64,000 nucleotides of DNA from assembly GCA_946902875.1 (NCBI GenBank), contig OX336340.1, positions 19,731,566 through 19,795,565 of the forward strand, read 5' to 3'. A program made the position numbers and the translations under genes. Below are positions 21,587-31,935 of the stretch, piece after piece. Under the pieces are notes generated by a model, which was not told where the DNA came from, did no database searches, and saw nothing but the letters and a program-made list of their open reading frames with translations. Origin of the DNA: Nematopogon swammerdamellus (Eukaryota > Arthropoda > Insecta > Lepidoptera > Adelidae). The first letter of the stretch is position 1. Every line of letters starts with the position of its first letter.

Positions 21587-21978
21587 ACGTTTCCGTATTC
21601 GTGCGGAAGTATATCACTAAGCATACGCCGCCGCCTGTCTGTCTGTCTGTCCGAAGGCTATATCATTTGAACCGTAATAGATAGCCGTTTAAAATTGTCA
21701 CAGAATATGTGTTATTATTTATTATGGCGTATATCCTGGCAAATATTTAAAAAAGCAAAAGTAAAAAATTTTAGGGGAGTCCCTATACAAGAAACGTGGA
21801 TTTTTTCAACGTTTTTTGTTTTTGCTCTATCGTAAAAATAGTAATACATGCAAGCGTCAAACTTGGTGTGGTCATAGTGCAAACTCTAAAGTGAAACAAG
21901 AAATAATGAAAACCGGCCAATTACGAGGCAGTATATGGAAACCTCGGTGCGCGAGTCCGTCTCGCACTTGGTAGGTTT
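21587..21978 (-). repeat. Family C, full copy
   Basis: Minus strand, with CTGT units at 21635-21650 and the head (CCAAGTGCGAGACGGACTCG) at about 21951-21970. The internal part matches 29375-29756. Confidence 0.75.
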
Positions 21979-22526
21979 CTCTTTCACACGGATCTAAGGA
22001 AGGCCGCCATTATCGGTTGCCACGTGCGTGACGCGGCCCGAGACTCTTTACCCGTCTCGTTTAACCGACAAAGCTTGCGTTCGGAATAGGACGAGCCTCG
22101 CGTCGTGTGGGCTCGCGCTATCAGGCGTCGTTTAACTGCGCCTTGAAGCTGGCACTGCACAGGGCGGTAGATTTATAAATATTATTTGGCAAACGTTTTG
22201 GTTTCATTTCCCTTTAATGGCTTAGCAAGAGCGAGATAAAATTAAAGTGTTTGACCTGAAGTTTAAGCATGATATTGTAAGCATTTTTTTTTCTAATCGG
22301 AGGAGGCATGTAAATTCTTGTGCTAGTTTACTAGGGGGAAAAAACATATAAATAATTTGTTTTCATGCATGTGATAAGTAATATTCATGCATGAATAAAT
22401 AATTGAAAAATTTGTATTGCTTGCATGCAAAATATTTCTATATCAAATATATTTTCCACATTTCCAAATATTAATACTAAGTCCCAACTATGACATGACG
22501 ACGATGATTTCGCACACGCCACCAAC
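21979..22526. other. Intron DNA between the TM7 and TM6 exons
   Basis: No coding pattern. TGCATG-rich words occur at 22365-22430. Confidence 0.4.
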
Positions 22527-22754
22527 CTCATACGTAAGCTGCGACGTGAGTGCCGGATGATGTAGCAATGTGATGACGAACAGTGGTCCCCAGAAGAGTA
22601 TGTATGCCGCGGTGATGACGAGGAACATGCGCACGCGACGCACGCCCTCACGCTCGACGCGCGCTAGGTAGCCGCGTAGGCGCCGACCCCCTCCGAGGGG
22701 CAGCTGACCGCCTCCACCGCCCCCGCACCCGCTCGCCAGCGTCCCGTCTACGGT
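22527..22754 (-). CDS. Class A GPCR, exon encoding the end of ICL3 and TM6
   Basis: A minus-strand exon after acceptor GTTGACAG and before donor GTTGGT (a weak, non-consensus GT site). It has 76 codons, phase 0 at both ends. It starts TVDGTLASGC, passes through six glycines and a basic linker (GGGRRLRGYLARVEREGVRR), then TM6: MFLVITAAYILFWGPLFVIT. This keeps the usual TM6 proline but has W-G-P rather than C-W-x-P. It ends in an extracellular stretch HHPALTSQLTYE. It joins 31069-30959 upstream and 21263-21116 downstream. The glycine run in ICL3 is variable in such receptors. The weak donor could allow alternative splicing. Confidence 0.85.
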
Positions 22755-22797
22755 CTGTCAACGGAGATATACAAGAATGAACACAGGGGAACTGTTA

Positions 22798-22900
22798 TCT
22801 AAGGGCCAGTTGAATTAGCTAAGGGCCGGTTGAGTCACCTAGAGCCAGTTAAGTTATCTAACAGCCAGTTGAGTTATCTAAGGGCCATTTGAATTAGCTA
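22798..22900. repeat. ~22-bp tandem repeat near the TM6 exon acceptor
   Basis: About five units of CTAAGGGCCAGTTGAATTAG type, 45-145 bp upstream (in gene sense) of the TM6 exon. Confidence 0.7.
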
Positions 22901-23028
22901 ATTTATATAAATTCTTCGTCCGTTTTCTTGAGACTCTCAGCACATACAAGCACTGGGTTAACATCAGTCCCCGCCCGAGCGCATTTCGGGAGAGGGGATA
23001 GATGTGTGGTGATGTATGCGTCTTCTTA

Positions 23029-23793
23029 ATTGTTTCATCATATTCATTTTTTAAGTTTCAGATTTACAGTAGTTTTAAAGACTTACATAAGTCGACGTTT
23101 CGCCCGCTACGTCACGGGCTTCATCAGGAACTGCGGGAGTTCCTGGAGCCGACGTCTGGTGTCCGTTGTACCAGACGTCAAACTGCTCTTTTTCGAAGAT
23201 TGTAGCTGTGGGTAGGTTGCACAATATTCGGCAGCGGTGTCAGATCGCGATCCATACATCGTACGAAGTCCCGGCTGCACACAACCCTCACTTTGTCTTC
23301 AGAAGCTGGCTTGGCGGAAGATCTTGAAGATGTGACACTAGCGACACTACACTCCACGCCTAGTCAGGGAAGCCATCGAAATCACCAGGCACATAAACAA
23401 GAGGGACGACAGTATGAATTTATCACCTTCTTGGCTGCCCGTGCTGTCACAGCACACATCTTCAAGATCTTCCGCCAAGCCAGCGTCTGAAGACAAAGTG
23501 AGTGTTGTGTGCAGCCGGGACTTCGTACGATGTATGGATCGCGATCTGACACTGCTGCCGAACATTGTGCAATCTACCCACAGCTACAATCTTCGAAAAA
23601 GAACAGTTTGACGTCTGGTACAACGGACACCAGACGTCGGCTCCAGGAACTCCCGCAGTTCCCGATGAAGCCCGTGACGTAGCGGGCGAAATGTGGACTC
23701 ATGTAAGTCTTTAAACCTACTGTTAATCCGGAAACTTAAAAAAATTAACGTAATTAATAACAGAGTAAACTTAAAAATATTGTTTCATCATAT
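23029..23793 (+). mobile_element. Penelope-like element remnant with long inverted arms and 15-bp target duplication
   Basis: ATTGTTTCATCATAT at 23029-23043 is repeated exactly at 23779-23793. Within the insertion, the left arm (about 23045-23335) is the reverse complement of the right arm (about 23455-23750). The right arm is continuous with a plus-strand frame: LVREAIEITRHINKRDDSMN, then LSPSWLPVL, then HSYNLRKRTV before the stop. REAIEI...H plus S-W-x-P-V fits the C-terminal end of Penelope-like GIY-YIG endonucleases. The rest of the RT/EN is missing. Known Penelope insertions are often 5'-truncated with inverted pieces. Confidence 0.75.
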
Positions 23794-23811
23794 CTAACCT
23801 AACCTAACCTA
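23794..23811 (-). repeat. Interstitial CCTAA (TTAGG) run, ~3 units
   Basis: CTAACCTAACCTAACCTAG immediately beside the target duplication of the Penelope-like insertion. This is telomere-type sequence on the minus strand. Confidence 0.75.
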
Positions 23812-24107
23812 GCCTTTCCGAACGATTTTCTCTTAACAAAGGAATGCTAAAAAATGAAGCACTTTCAGAAAAAGCTGTAAATGCGACTACGGTAAAAATA
23901 GACGCTATTTTCGTCGTCGTCGTAAAAAGAAAAGCGACCGTGGAGAGGAACTTCTCCATTAGAAGAAAAAAAAAGTTAGAGTCTTAGTAACAAGTTAATG
24001 GGCTTACAGTTTTCTGACTCATCGCATTTTCTTTAGTGACTTATTTCCTTTGTGGACTTACTTGATCGATCACAACAAGATATGTAAATTTGTGAAAACA
24101 TTTCATG

Positions 24108-24563
24108 TTTTTTATATGTAATTCGGTATGGGTGGCTGAGTCGGAAGGGCCAAAGCACATGCTCTGACCAGCCAATATCACCTCCGAGAAGGTAGGTGCC
24201 ATACTGGAGACTTCCCTGGATTGCTGACTATATTGGACTATAGGAGGACACAACCGAGGCTGCTATGCGGCCACTTACATCCAGTACGGTGGTATCAACC
24301 CAGTCGGATAGAACCATAAAAAAGGTTACCCTTTTTTATGGTTCTAGCCAGTCGGCTACAATATATAAGAGCCTACCACCTAGGAAGGGACAAGGGAAGG
24401 GACCAACTGTTTTACACCGGTTCCGAACGGTGAAGCAGCAGGAGTAGGTATGCACGTAATTTTTTTCGTCAGAAAAAAACTCATTGGTACACGCCGACCG
24501 GATTCGACCCTCGGATCTCTCCCATGAGAAGCCGATGTCCAAACCACTCGGCCACCCGCCGCT
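24108..24563 (-). mobile_element. Family B SINE, full length, with a 40-bp palindromic insertion
   Basis: The full structure is as in 18066-18471. Within the central domain a palindrome (TAGAACCATAAAAAAGG... at 24309-24346) is flanked by CCAGTCGG (24300-24307 and 24348-24355). Confidence 0.85.
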
Positions 24564-26047
24564 TTTAGAAATGTTATAAAATGTCATAAAGTAATAGTAA
24601 TAAGTATTGATAATGCGAAATCGTCATGTAACGTTGCTGATAAGAAATTCGTGCAAAAACCTTGCATATATATACTTTAGTTCTATGGAAAAAGGGATTG
24701 AGCAACTAGGACTAGCCAAAACACATATCTGCAAACAATTGAGATAATTAATTATAATAATAAAATAAAAGACAGTGTATAAAGTAATAATGAAATACAA
24801 TATTATTAATATTGTAAATCCGAAATAGGTACATTTTTTTACATATACATACATACAAACATACATACAAATCCTGTCGCAGTTATATTGAAAACTTGAG
24901 TGGATTTGTGTGCAGCAAAAAGTGCAATGTTTTTTTTTTTGCAAATACGTGGTTTTGGCTCGTTTTAGAGCCTTAGCCAAGCGTCGATCTTCACACAGAG
25001 AGAATTTCTTCACACAAAGAAAAGAACCTTAGAATGTAGCTGAAAATACGACATAAGTGCTTAATAACGTTGCTGAAAACTATGAATGTTTTAACGGACG
25101 ACAGCGCAAAGGAAGGATTTATTTTGGTCGCCCGTTCCGCAAGCAGAACACAAATAAAACTAAGCTAGAGAGCTGAGCCTGTGCGACTCTCAACGTCAGC
25201 CATAATGTGTGGAGTCCGCGTGGCGGGCTGTGTGGACACGTTCGTAGCAGTAATTTGATGAGCGTTCAGTTCGTGCGCTGTCTGAGTAGAGAGTACGAAC
25301 TGCGATGGATACGTCAGGGCTCCGTCGCATACTTTGTGAAGCATTCCATTGTCGTTTTTTTTTTGTAAGCTCGACATATTATGGCTCCGAGGCACCCAGG
25401 CAGTAGGACAGACAGACAGAAAGATGACATAGGATTAGTAAATAGGCTTCAGTAAGATACGGAAACCTAAAAATTGTGAAATATGAATATAAAAACTGTT
25501 TTAACTCCACGACATAATCGTAAGAGATCCTCATCTTGGCAATTCTAAAAGCAAGCAACTTGTAAGAAAGTTAAATTATACTGTCGCCGTCTCCACATCG
25601 GCGTTGTTTGCTTTTCATCTCCGAACCACACATCCCAACTGTTACTAAAAATATTTGTATTCCTGTCATGTTACCGAGCTCGCGACAGCTCTGCAAATAT
25701 GCTACCAGGTATTCCTTCTCCGCCCAACTGCTATTATGGTTTTAAGACAGGCGTTATAAGAGCTGTTCAGAGGCCCATTCTTATAGAGAGTTCTTTACTG
25801 ACTTTACAATAGCGTTAGTAAGTGCTATAAGGGTGGGACAAGAGCTCTACCAGTAGTGACGCGTTATATTAATCCAATATACCACTTTAAGATCTAAAAT
25901 AACCTGCCGTTAGCACCAGTTTGTTTGTTGGGTAGGTATCCGGCCGCTTCTCGTACGAATCTACTGTCCGGTGAAAAGTGGAGGTAGGTACATCTGTGGA
26001 AACTTACCACACTCAGTAGCTTGATCAACAGCCTTCCGTTCTGTGCC
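24564..26047. other. Non-coding; includes a family C fragment at 25405-25475
   Basis: No gene is seen. The minus-strand open frame at 25165-25395 has no known domain. A purine/pyrimidine mixture at 25560-26040 may hold unclassified old repeats. Confidence 0.4.
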
Positions 26048-26230
26048 CTAATCACGAGATTTAATCTACGCCGCGCACTACGCTACGCCGTGTTCTCCGC
26101 ATCATTTTGTATGGAGAAACGAAGTTCGCAAATCCATCACTAGAGGCGCTGCTCCGTTTCTCCATACAAAATGATGCGGAGAATACGGCGTAGCGTAGTG
26201 GCGGCGGTGTAGGTTAAATCTCGTGATTAG
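26048..26230. mobile_element. 183-bp fold-back element (MITE-like), ~75-bp arms
   Basis: The left end is CTAATCACGAGATTTAA and the right end is TTAAATCTCGTGATTAG. The inner arm words GCATCATTTTGTATGGAGAA and TTCTCCATACAAAATGATGC match. The loop is about 30 bp. No clear target duplication. Confidence 0.85.
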
Positions 26231-26391
26231 TTATGTTACTGGTCACTTTATGTGTGCAGGAAGCCAAGACGATTATATAGTACACATGTGTAAACAATTA
26301 CCGGAACCACGAAGATTTTTCGGGGCTGGAGTGGATTGCGATTTTGTAACGCTAACGTTAACATTCGCGAGTGATGTGTACAAAATTACAC

Positions 26392-26773
26392 TTTTTTATG
26401 AAAGCCGACATGGTTGACAACATAATCTCACTACATCGTGACGTGATGTCAGCTCATACCAGCTTGGTGAACTGAGTGCCATGTCGGTGCTTCACTTTGG
26501 TCATGTCGACTACACTGAACTGGGTAGAAAACACGAATTATTGACATAGCCGCTGCGAATGATTTTGATTCAGTCCGGTGGTATGAACCCCGCCCGGGTT
26601 AAACCCTACCACCAAATAAGGTAAAAAAGGGGCCTGCAGTTTTACGTGGAATCCGAACCACGATCAGCCTCCAACGGTCGAGCGGTCACCCATCCAAGTA
26701 CAGATCACGCCTAGGTGTGCTTATGATCACGGCCAACAGCGACCGACCGCACCACTGTGCTACCGAGGCTGAC
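26392..26773 (-). mobile_element. Family A SINE, full length
   Basis: Minus-strand full copy with A-tail (T run at 26392) and head ending GAGGCTGAC at 26773. The 5S segment is partly degraded (GTACTTGGATGGGTGACCGC retained). Confidence 0.8.
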
Positions 26774-26827
26774 AGTTTTCTTGCCCATTCTTTCTCTCCG
26801 TGTTAACAGAATGTGCGGACAAAAAAT

Positions 26828-27158
26828 TTATTAGCCCATAACACCGGGTGAGCTAGGTACCATGTCAGTGCTTCCGTTAATTTCATGTCGGCCCTTAATT
26901 TCATGTCGGCGGACGGAAAACACAAACTATTTACATAGCCGTTTCGACCGACGTTTCGTTCAGTGCGGTGGTACCAACCCGGCCGGAATAAACCCTACCA
27001 CCTAGTAAGATAAGAAGGGAAGGGAGCTACAGTTTAACGTGGAATTCGATCCACGGTCAGCCTCCAACGGTCGAGCGGTCACCCATCCAAGTACTGACCG
27101 CGCCCAGGGTTGCTTAATAACAGTCGACTGACCCCAACACTGAGCTACCGAGGCTGAC
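26828..27158 (-). mobile_element. Family A SINE, 3'-truncated
   Basis: A minus-strand copy 55 bp from the previous one. The 3' end is cut within CCCATAACACC. CTTCATTTCATGTCGG is locally duplicated. The 5S block (GCGCGGTCAGTACTTGGATG) is well kept. Confidence 0.8.
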
Positions 27159-28062
27159 GATGTCTATCTGGCTTTCTCAAGTGTAATGTATTAACGAAAG
27201 GATCAATAAATACATTTAGCTGAAACCATCGCCTGTATCCCGACGCGTTAGCGCGGGAAGCGACTCATTAATTTTTCCTTTCTTTGCCACCGCGTCGTCC
27301 CAACTCGTTAATATTAACACCGCCGAGGCATTACACAATGAGACTCAGCAGGCGCCGCCGTCGCCGCTTTGATGAATATTTCAGTAAATTTCACGAAAGA
27401 ATCGCTCCGAGACCCCGCCCATAGCGAGCGCGGTAAAAGATTACTCGCGGAATGATTATTCAAATCGGAAATGATTCCAGCGAAAGCTTTTGTCTTAAGG
27501 TGACGTCAGACTGCGTCTGACTCGAATTTCAAGAAGCGTACCGCCAATATTACTTACCTGACAGATTCAGTTTTAATATAATATGTAAAAGTTTAATATA
27601 ATAATGTAAAACTTCATCTATGAGCGCAGATCGATAGCTTTTTGAGAACAAGATTTGATTAACTTCGTTCGATAGAAAAAAAATCATGAACATGCCTCTG
27701 AATTTATTTATAAAAACGTATTTCAGGCAACGTGACCAAATCAAGGCTTTGGAAAAAAATTATTTTGTTTGTTGATTAAATAGATTCGTAGTTTTGGAAT
27801 AAACAAAATAAAAACCTATTTTAGATTGATTGATTGTGTTGCATCCTACTCCAACCAGCGAAAGCGGCGCATTGAAAGAGGAGTACGGGTGAATACGGGT
27901 TGACAGGGCCTTAAGGCGACCGCGGTCGCGGCGGAGACCCAAAGTGTACTTACCATCTCATCACTCGAAAGGCGTATTTGTTTCAAAGTAATCCTAATGA
28001 ATTTTATCAGTGTGAATAAAGATTCAAGGCTAGATATAGAAATACAGATTGCATGAAACTGT
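27159..28062. other. Low-repeat stretch with a CRE; candidate conserved intronic element
   Basis: 27230-27540 looks like single-copy DNA with moderate GC and a perfect CRE (TGACGTCA, 27501-27508). 27840-27960 is a GC-rich piece with ACCGCGGTCGCGG, probably a fragment of another dispersed repeat. No gene is seen. Confidence 0.35.
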
Positions 28063-28387
28063 GTGGGGTCGGTACTTAATAAGAATAGTCCCACTGCATC
28101 TCTCCCCGTGCATGTCGTAAAAGGCGACTAAGGGATAAGGACAAGATGCCGTGCATAATGGCGACAGGCTAGCCACCTCTCACATTGGCACGGTCTTTCC
28201 ACCGAGTCATGCAACAGGTGGGCCTTCGTGCCTTACTTGCTGCCTGATAGTTATATTGTCTGAATACTTTGCTAAACGTGGTGGTCGGTGTTGCGCTGTA
28301 ATTTACAAGAGTACTTGCAGCACAGCACCGATTAATCTGCTTACCCCGATTGTCGGGATACGGCGTGTGGTACCTATGTATGTGTAG
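28063..28387 (+). repeat. Family D, full copy
   Basis: Complete order of family words from GGGGTCGGTACTTAAT to CCCCGATTGTCGGGATACGG and a short TATG tail. Used here as the reference for comparing the altered copy at 54967-55262. Confidence 0.8.
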
Positions 28388-28504
28388 ATTGCACGACAAA
28401 CATTTTAACCATGAAAAGGCGGACTTATCTTTCATTTGATTTCTCCCAGTTTTGAAAGTATGGAGCATGCGTGCAGTGAAAAATAAGTAAGTATGTATGT
28501 ATGT

Positions 28505-28651
28505 AACGGAGTGCGGGAAGACCACCCGCCAGGTGGGACGATGACATCAAGAACGTCGGCGGAAAGCAGTGGTTTCGTACCGCTGAAGGCCAGGAGGACT
28601 GGAAGGAAATTAGACAGGCAGGCTATGTCCAGCAGTCGACGCATACATGCT
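28505..28651 (+). pseudogene. Non-LTR retrotransposon pol C-terminal fragment
   Basis: The plus frame reads RSAGRPPARWDDDIKNVGGK, then EDWKEIRQAGYVQQSTHTC and a stop. G-R-P-x-x-R-W-D-D-D-I is the well-known C-terminal motif of many insect LINE proteins. Only about 49 codons remain. Confidence 0.75.
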
Positions 28652-28744
28652 GACTGACTGATTTATGTATGTATGTAAGAGCAAAATAACAATGACATAA
28701 TATTTAAATAAATAAAATATTATATTTTAAACCTCATTAAGAGT

Positions 28745-29025
28745 CCTTCAATAGGGGCGTGAATGGGCACCGGTCAGGCCGGCATGGCATTCGCAACCCC
28801 CGCATACGACCGAATATCCATGCACGCTGTTACCTTACTTTTGTTGACCTTTGACATTGACATTGACATTGACATTGAGATTGACATTGACATTGACATT
28901 GACATTGACATTGACATTGACATTGAAATTGACATTGACCTTACCTTACCTTACCTTAACTTACCTTACCTTACCTTACCTTATGGGTAGTTCGGCGCCA
29001 TATATGGCGCTATAAATGAAAAAAA
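28745..29025 (+). repeat. Dispersed repeat with hexamer and pentamer expansions
   Basis: GCATTCGCAACCCCCGCAT and CGCCATATATGGCGC mark the element, whose other copy is at 20926-21012 (minus). Inside are about 14 units of CATTGA (28852-28937) and about nine of CTTAC (28938-28982). Confidence 0.7.
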
Positions 29026-29374
29026 AAACGGACCTTAGAGCGGTGTGAGTTTTCCTCATAATATTAAAAGATTGTAAAAGAAATAGCGCTGCTTTAGAGG
29101 CATCGATTATAGCGTTCATGGCATGCTCAAAGAAGCCACGAGCGTGCCTCGTAATTTAACCACAACCGCTCAAGACGTAGACGCAGGAAGCGAGCTGCAT
29201 CTCGTTTGAAATTCTCTACAAAGGCGACCTTAATGGTAAACCCTGTTGAATTTACTCGTGTACGCGTATACCTACCTACGAGTAACATGAGATGATAAAA
29301 TGTGGCCGATTAAATCTAGTGAAATACATTCAATTCAACGCTTAGGTACTAAAATTGTTTTAGCTACCTACTGA
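29026..29374. other. Non-coding, nothing recognised
   Basis: No gene or known repeat is seen. Confidence 0.4.
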
Positions 29375-29756
29375 TAAAAACCGGCCAAGTGCGAGTCGAA
29401 CTCGCGCACCGAGGGTCCCGTAACGCCATGTCACGGCTAGCGTGTTATGAAATGCTTCAAATTAGTTAATGTCATGCTTCATAATCTATTCGGTAGATGG
29501 CGCGCGCGCATACGCTTTTTGGTTTCTATGGGAGCCCCCGTGAATTTTTTACTTTTTCTTATTTTTATTATTTGTTGTTATATCGGCCATAATAACACAT
29601 TTTTTGTGAAAATTTCAACGGGCTACCTATTACGGTTTAAGAGATACAGCCCTCGGACAGACGGACGGACAGACAGACGGATGTACGGACAGACAGACAG
29701 ACAGACGGCGTAGGCTTAGTAATAGGGTCACGTACCTGATACGGAACCCTAAAATT
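29375..29756 (+). repeat. Family C, full copy
   Basis: The head is AAAACCGGCCAAGTGCGAGT, then TATGGGAGCCCCC, TACGGTTTAAGAGATACAGC, a run of ACGG/ACAG units, and the 3' end TACGGAACCCTAAAA. Confidence 0.85.
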
Positions 29757-30354
29757 AATTTTAACAAACATTAATTAAAAATGTGTATGTAGTATGCGAT
29801 TAATAAAAAAAATATATAAATAAAAAAAAATCCGACACATCAACAACCTTTAAAAAGTAAAAAATAATTTCTTCTTAGTTAATTAAAGGCGTTGGGTGAC
29901 CGTGTTTAATTTGTTTTAACTAAGTAGAAATGATTGTTTACTTTTTGGTTGTGATTGTGACGTGTCGGTCGAAGCGGCTAAAAATAGTTCCCCCGGACGG
30001 ACGCTTCCATGAGTAGAATAAAAGGCCCATCTACTTCACCAAGTCAAGCGTCCGCGCGCGTGCAAGAAAGCGCTGAAGCGTCTGAAGGCGACTAGTAGGT
30101 ACAAACTCGAAAAGAAAGATGAAATTTTGGAAAACATTTTAGGCCGTTTGTCAAACTTGAACACGACGTGACACAATCGTTGTGAGAAGGAGGCGGCAGA
30201 CATTTCAACTTTCTTACATATTATTTTCCATTTTCTCACTGCGATTTGCGTCTTCTTCTACGAGTAGGTACATCAAATTTGCGCTAAGAACACCCACGTC
30301 TCGGCTTCCCATACTAACGTTATCGAACGATCACTTCTAACCCATTTATTTTTT
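29757..30354. other. Non-coding, nothing recognised
   Basis: No gene or known repeat is recognised in this AT-rich stretch. The minus-strand open frame 30036-30239 is unsupported. Confidence 0.4.
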
Positions 30355-30665
30355 ACTAGTTTTTTCACGCGGCTTCGCTCGCGTGTTATGCGTATTTAAA
30401 AAGAAGAAAGTAAGTAAGTAGCTAAGGGCGAGGCCTCTACCGTACCTTTATTTCGGCGCGCGGAAAAATTCGGTTTGTTTGAGAGCCACATCTTAGCGTA
30501 ACCGGGACAGAATTTTATTTAGCCTATCCTGTGTCCCGTATAGTAAAATGTGCTTGTACTATGTTTCATCAAATTCGGATGAACGTTTTAAGAGTTATGG
30601 AGGAACATACATACATACAGAAAGATTTATAAAAATCGTAAATTTAGTTTTAGTACGAGTATCAT
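30355..30665 (+). repeat. Family E-type retroposon fragment
   Basis: CACGCGGCTTCGCTCGCGTG near the start, then GTACCTTTATTTCGGCGC, CCATATC-like words, TTTCATCAAATTCGGATGA and CATACATACATACAGAAAGA. The copy at 39468-39735 is nearly parallel. Typical of lepidopteran LINE 3' ends. Confidence 0.6.
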
Positions 30666-30831
30666 ACATAGAGTTTACAAACGCAATATCTCATAAAACA
30701 AAGTACGAGTAACTTAGGTACTCCATGACCATCCCTTACAGATTTATTATTAGTAGGTATTGATTAGTATTGATTGATTGATATAATTTTAATGTAATCA
30801 ACAGCATTACTTCAGCATAAATACTTCAGTT

Positions 30832-30949
30832 AGTCAGCGCGCATGTGCCCACTGCTGGACATATGCCTCTCCAATTTTCCTACAATCCTCCCGGCCTTTC
30901 CTTTGGCCCCTCCAACTCAGCCACCCATACCGGATTACATAAAAAAAAA
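30832..30949 (+). mobile_element. LINE tail fragment followed by family B SINE 3' end, abutting a splice donor
   Basis: GTGCCCACTGCTGGACATAT is a common lepidopteran LINE tail word. From 30901 the family B 3' end (GGCCCCTCCAACTCAGCCAC...CCGGATTACAT plus nine A) runs to 30949, eight bases short of the GPCR exon's donor GT at 30958-30957. Confidence 0.7.
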
Positions 30950-30958
30950 TTTACTTAC

Positions 30959-31069
30959 CCTGGGTCCGACGCTGTTGGGGAGGGAGTTGAGGTGTCGCCC
31001 GTTGTTGTCGCCGGCCATGCTAACCAGCGTGGTCACCAGGCCCGCCACTCGCACCGCCTCCACGTTCGC
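30959..31069 (-). CDS. Class A GPCR, exon encoding ICL3
   Basis: A minus-strand exon after acceptor TGATGTTGGCAG and before donor GTAAGT. It has exactly 37 codons, phase 0 at both ends. It reads ANVEAVRVAGLVTTLVSMAG then DNNGRHLNSLPNSVGPR. It follows HLKKLHRDLTK of the exon at 42106-42351, so it encodes the cytoplasmic third loop after TM5. It precedes the glycine-rich linker in 22527-22754. The neighbouring intron starts eight bases before an inserted SINE tail. Confidence 0.85.
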
Positions 31070-31143
31070 CTGCCAACATCACACAAGCACCTGAGTACCA
31101 GATATACATTACAGAGTACACTTTCCGGCGACAAAAAACAGAC

Positions 31144-31224
31144 CATCCGGTTGTAGAGCGCCGTCCCTGTCGCACGAACTCGCACGTCTCTGTGCGAGAG
31201 GGACGAGACGCTCTACAACCGGAT
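31144..31224. repeat. Short fold-back, ~33-bp arms
   Basis: ATCCGGTTGTAGAGCG at the left is inverted as CGCTCTACAACCGGAT at the right. The inner words GTCCCTGTCGCAC / GTGCGAGAGGGAC also pair. Confidence 0.85.
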
Positions 31225-31287
31225 TTTGTTTTATTGCTACCGAACTGGGTGGCTCTGGCGAGGTCGCAACCTCAGGCGCAGCCAATT

Positions 31288-31935
31288 TCACTCCCGAGGA
31301 GATGCCAGTCCGGCTTGGAGGTGGACTAATGTTGCTGAGGAAAGGCTATTAACCCGCGATTTGAAGATCCGTGGATTGTAGGAGTGGGGGAAGATATTCC
31401 CTGGGAGCCCGTTCCACACCTTTGCAGTGCGGCACAAGAACGATTTAGAGAATCGTGCAGTTCGAAGAACTCTTCTGTCGACTACAAAGGGGTGTTCCGC
31501 GAGAGTATGGCGGGTTTGGCGAAGGCGAACAGAAGGAGGAGGGATAAGAGAAGCAAGTTTTTCAGTGCAGCGGCCATAGTAGTACCGATAAAACAGGCTC
31601 AATGACCCAACGATACGTCTGTGCTTTAGAGGTTGAAGGTCCTTTGTGAGTACAGAGTCACCAATGAGGCGAATGGCTCGTCGCTGAATAGAATCCAAGG
31701 CTGAAAGAAGGTACTCATGGGAACCCTCCCAAAGATGACTGCAATATTCCATCACCGGTATTTCTTGTGCTTTGTAGAGTGTAAGCAGTTGGACCGGCGT
31801 GAAAAATCGCCGACATCGGTAAAGGATCCCTAATTTTCTAGACGCTAGTTTCGCCTTGGAGTCTATGAACGATCGAAACCCAACGTCCCTGGACACCTCC
31901 ATACCCAGGAGGCCCAGACTACCATCGTTGGGGAC
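31288..31935 (-). pseudogene. Non-LTR retrotransposon RT, C-terminal region
   Basis: A minus-strand frame open for about 204 codons from its first ATG, and further upstream. It contains FIDSKAKLASRKLGILYRCR, RFFTPVQLLTLYKAQ, MEYCSHLWEGS, LDSIQRRAIRLIGDS and AKVWNGLPGNIFPHSYN. These are standard words of the thumb/C-terminal region of jockey/CR1/R1-type reverse transcriptases. Catalytic motifs (YADD) and the AP endonuclease are missing, so it is 5'-truncated. The frame is intact here, suggesting a recent insertion. It is in the same orientation as the host receptor gene. Confidence 0.8.
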
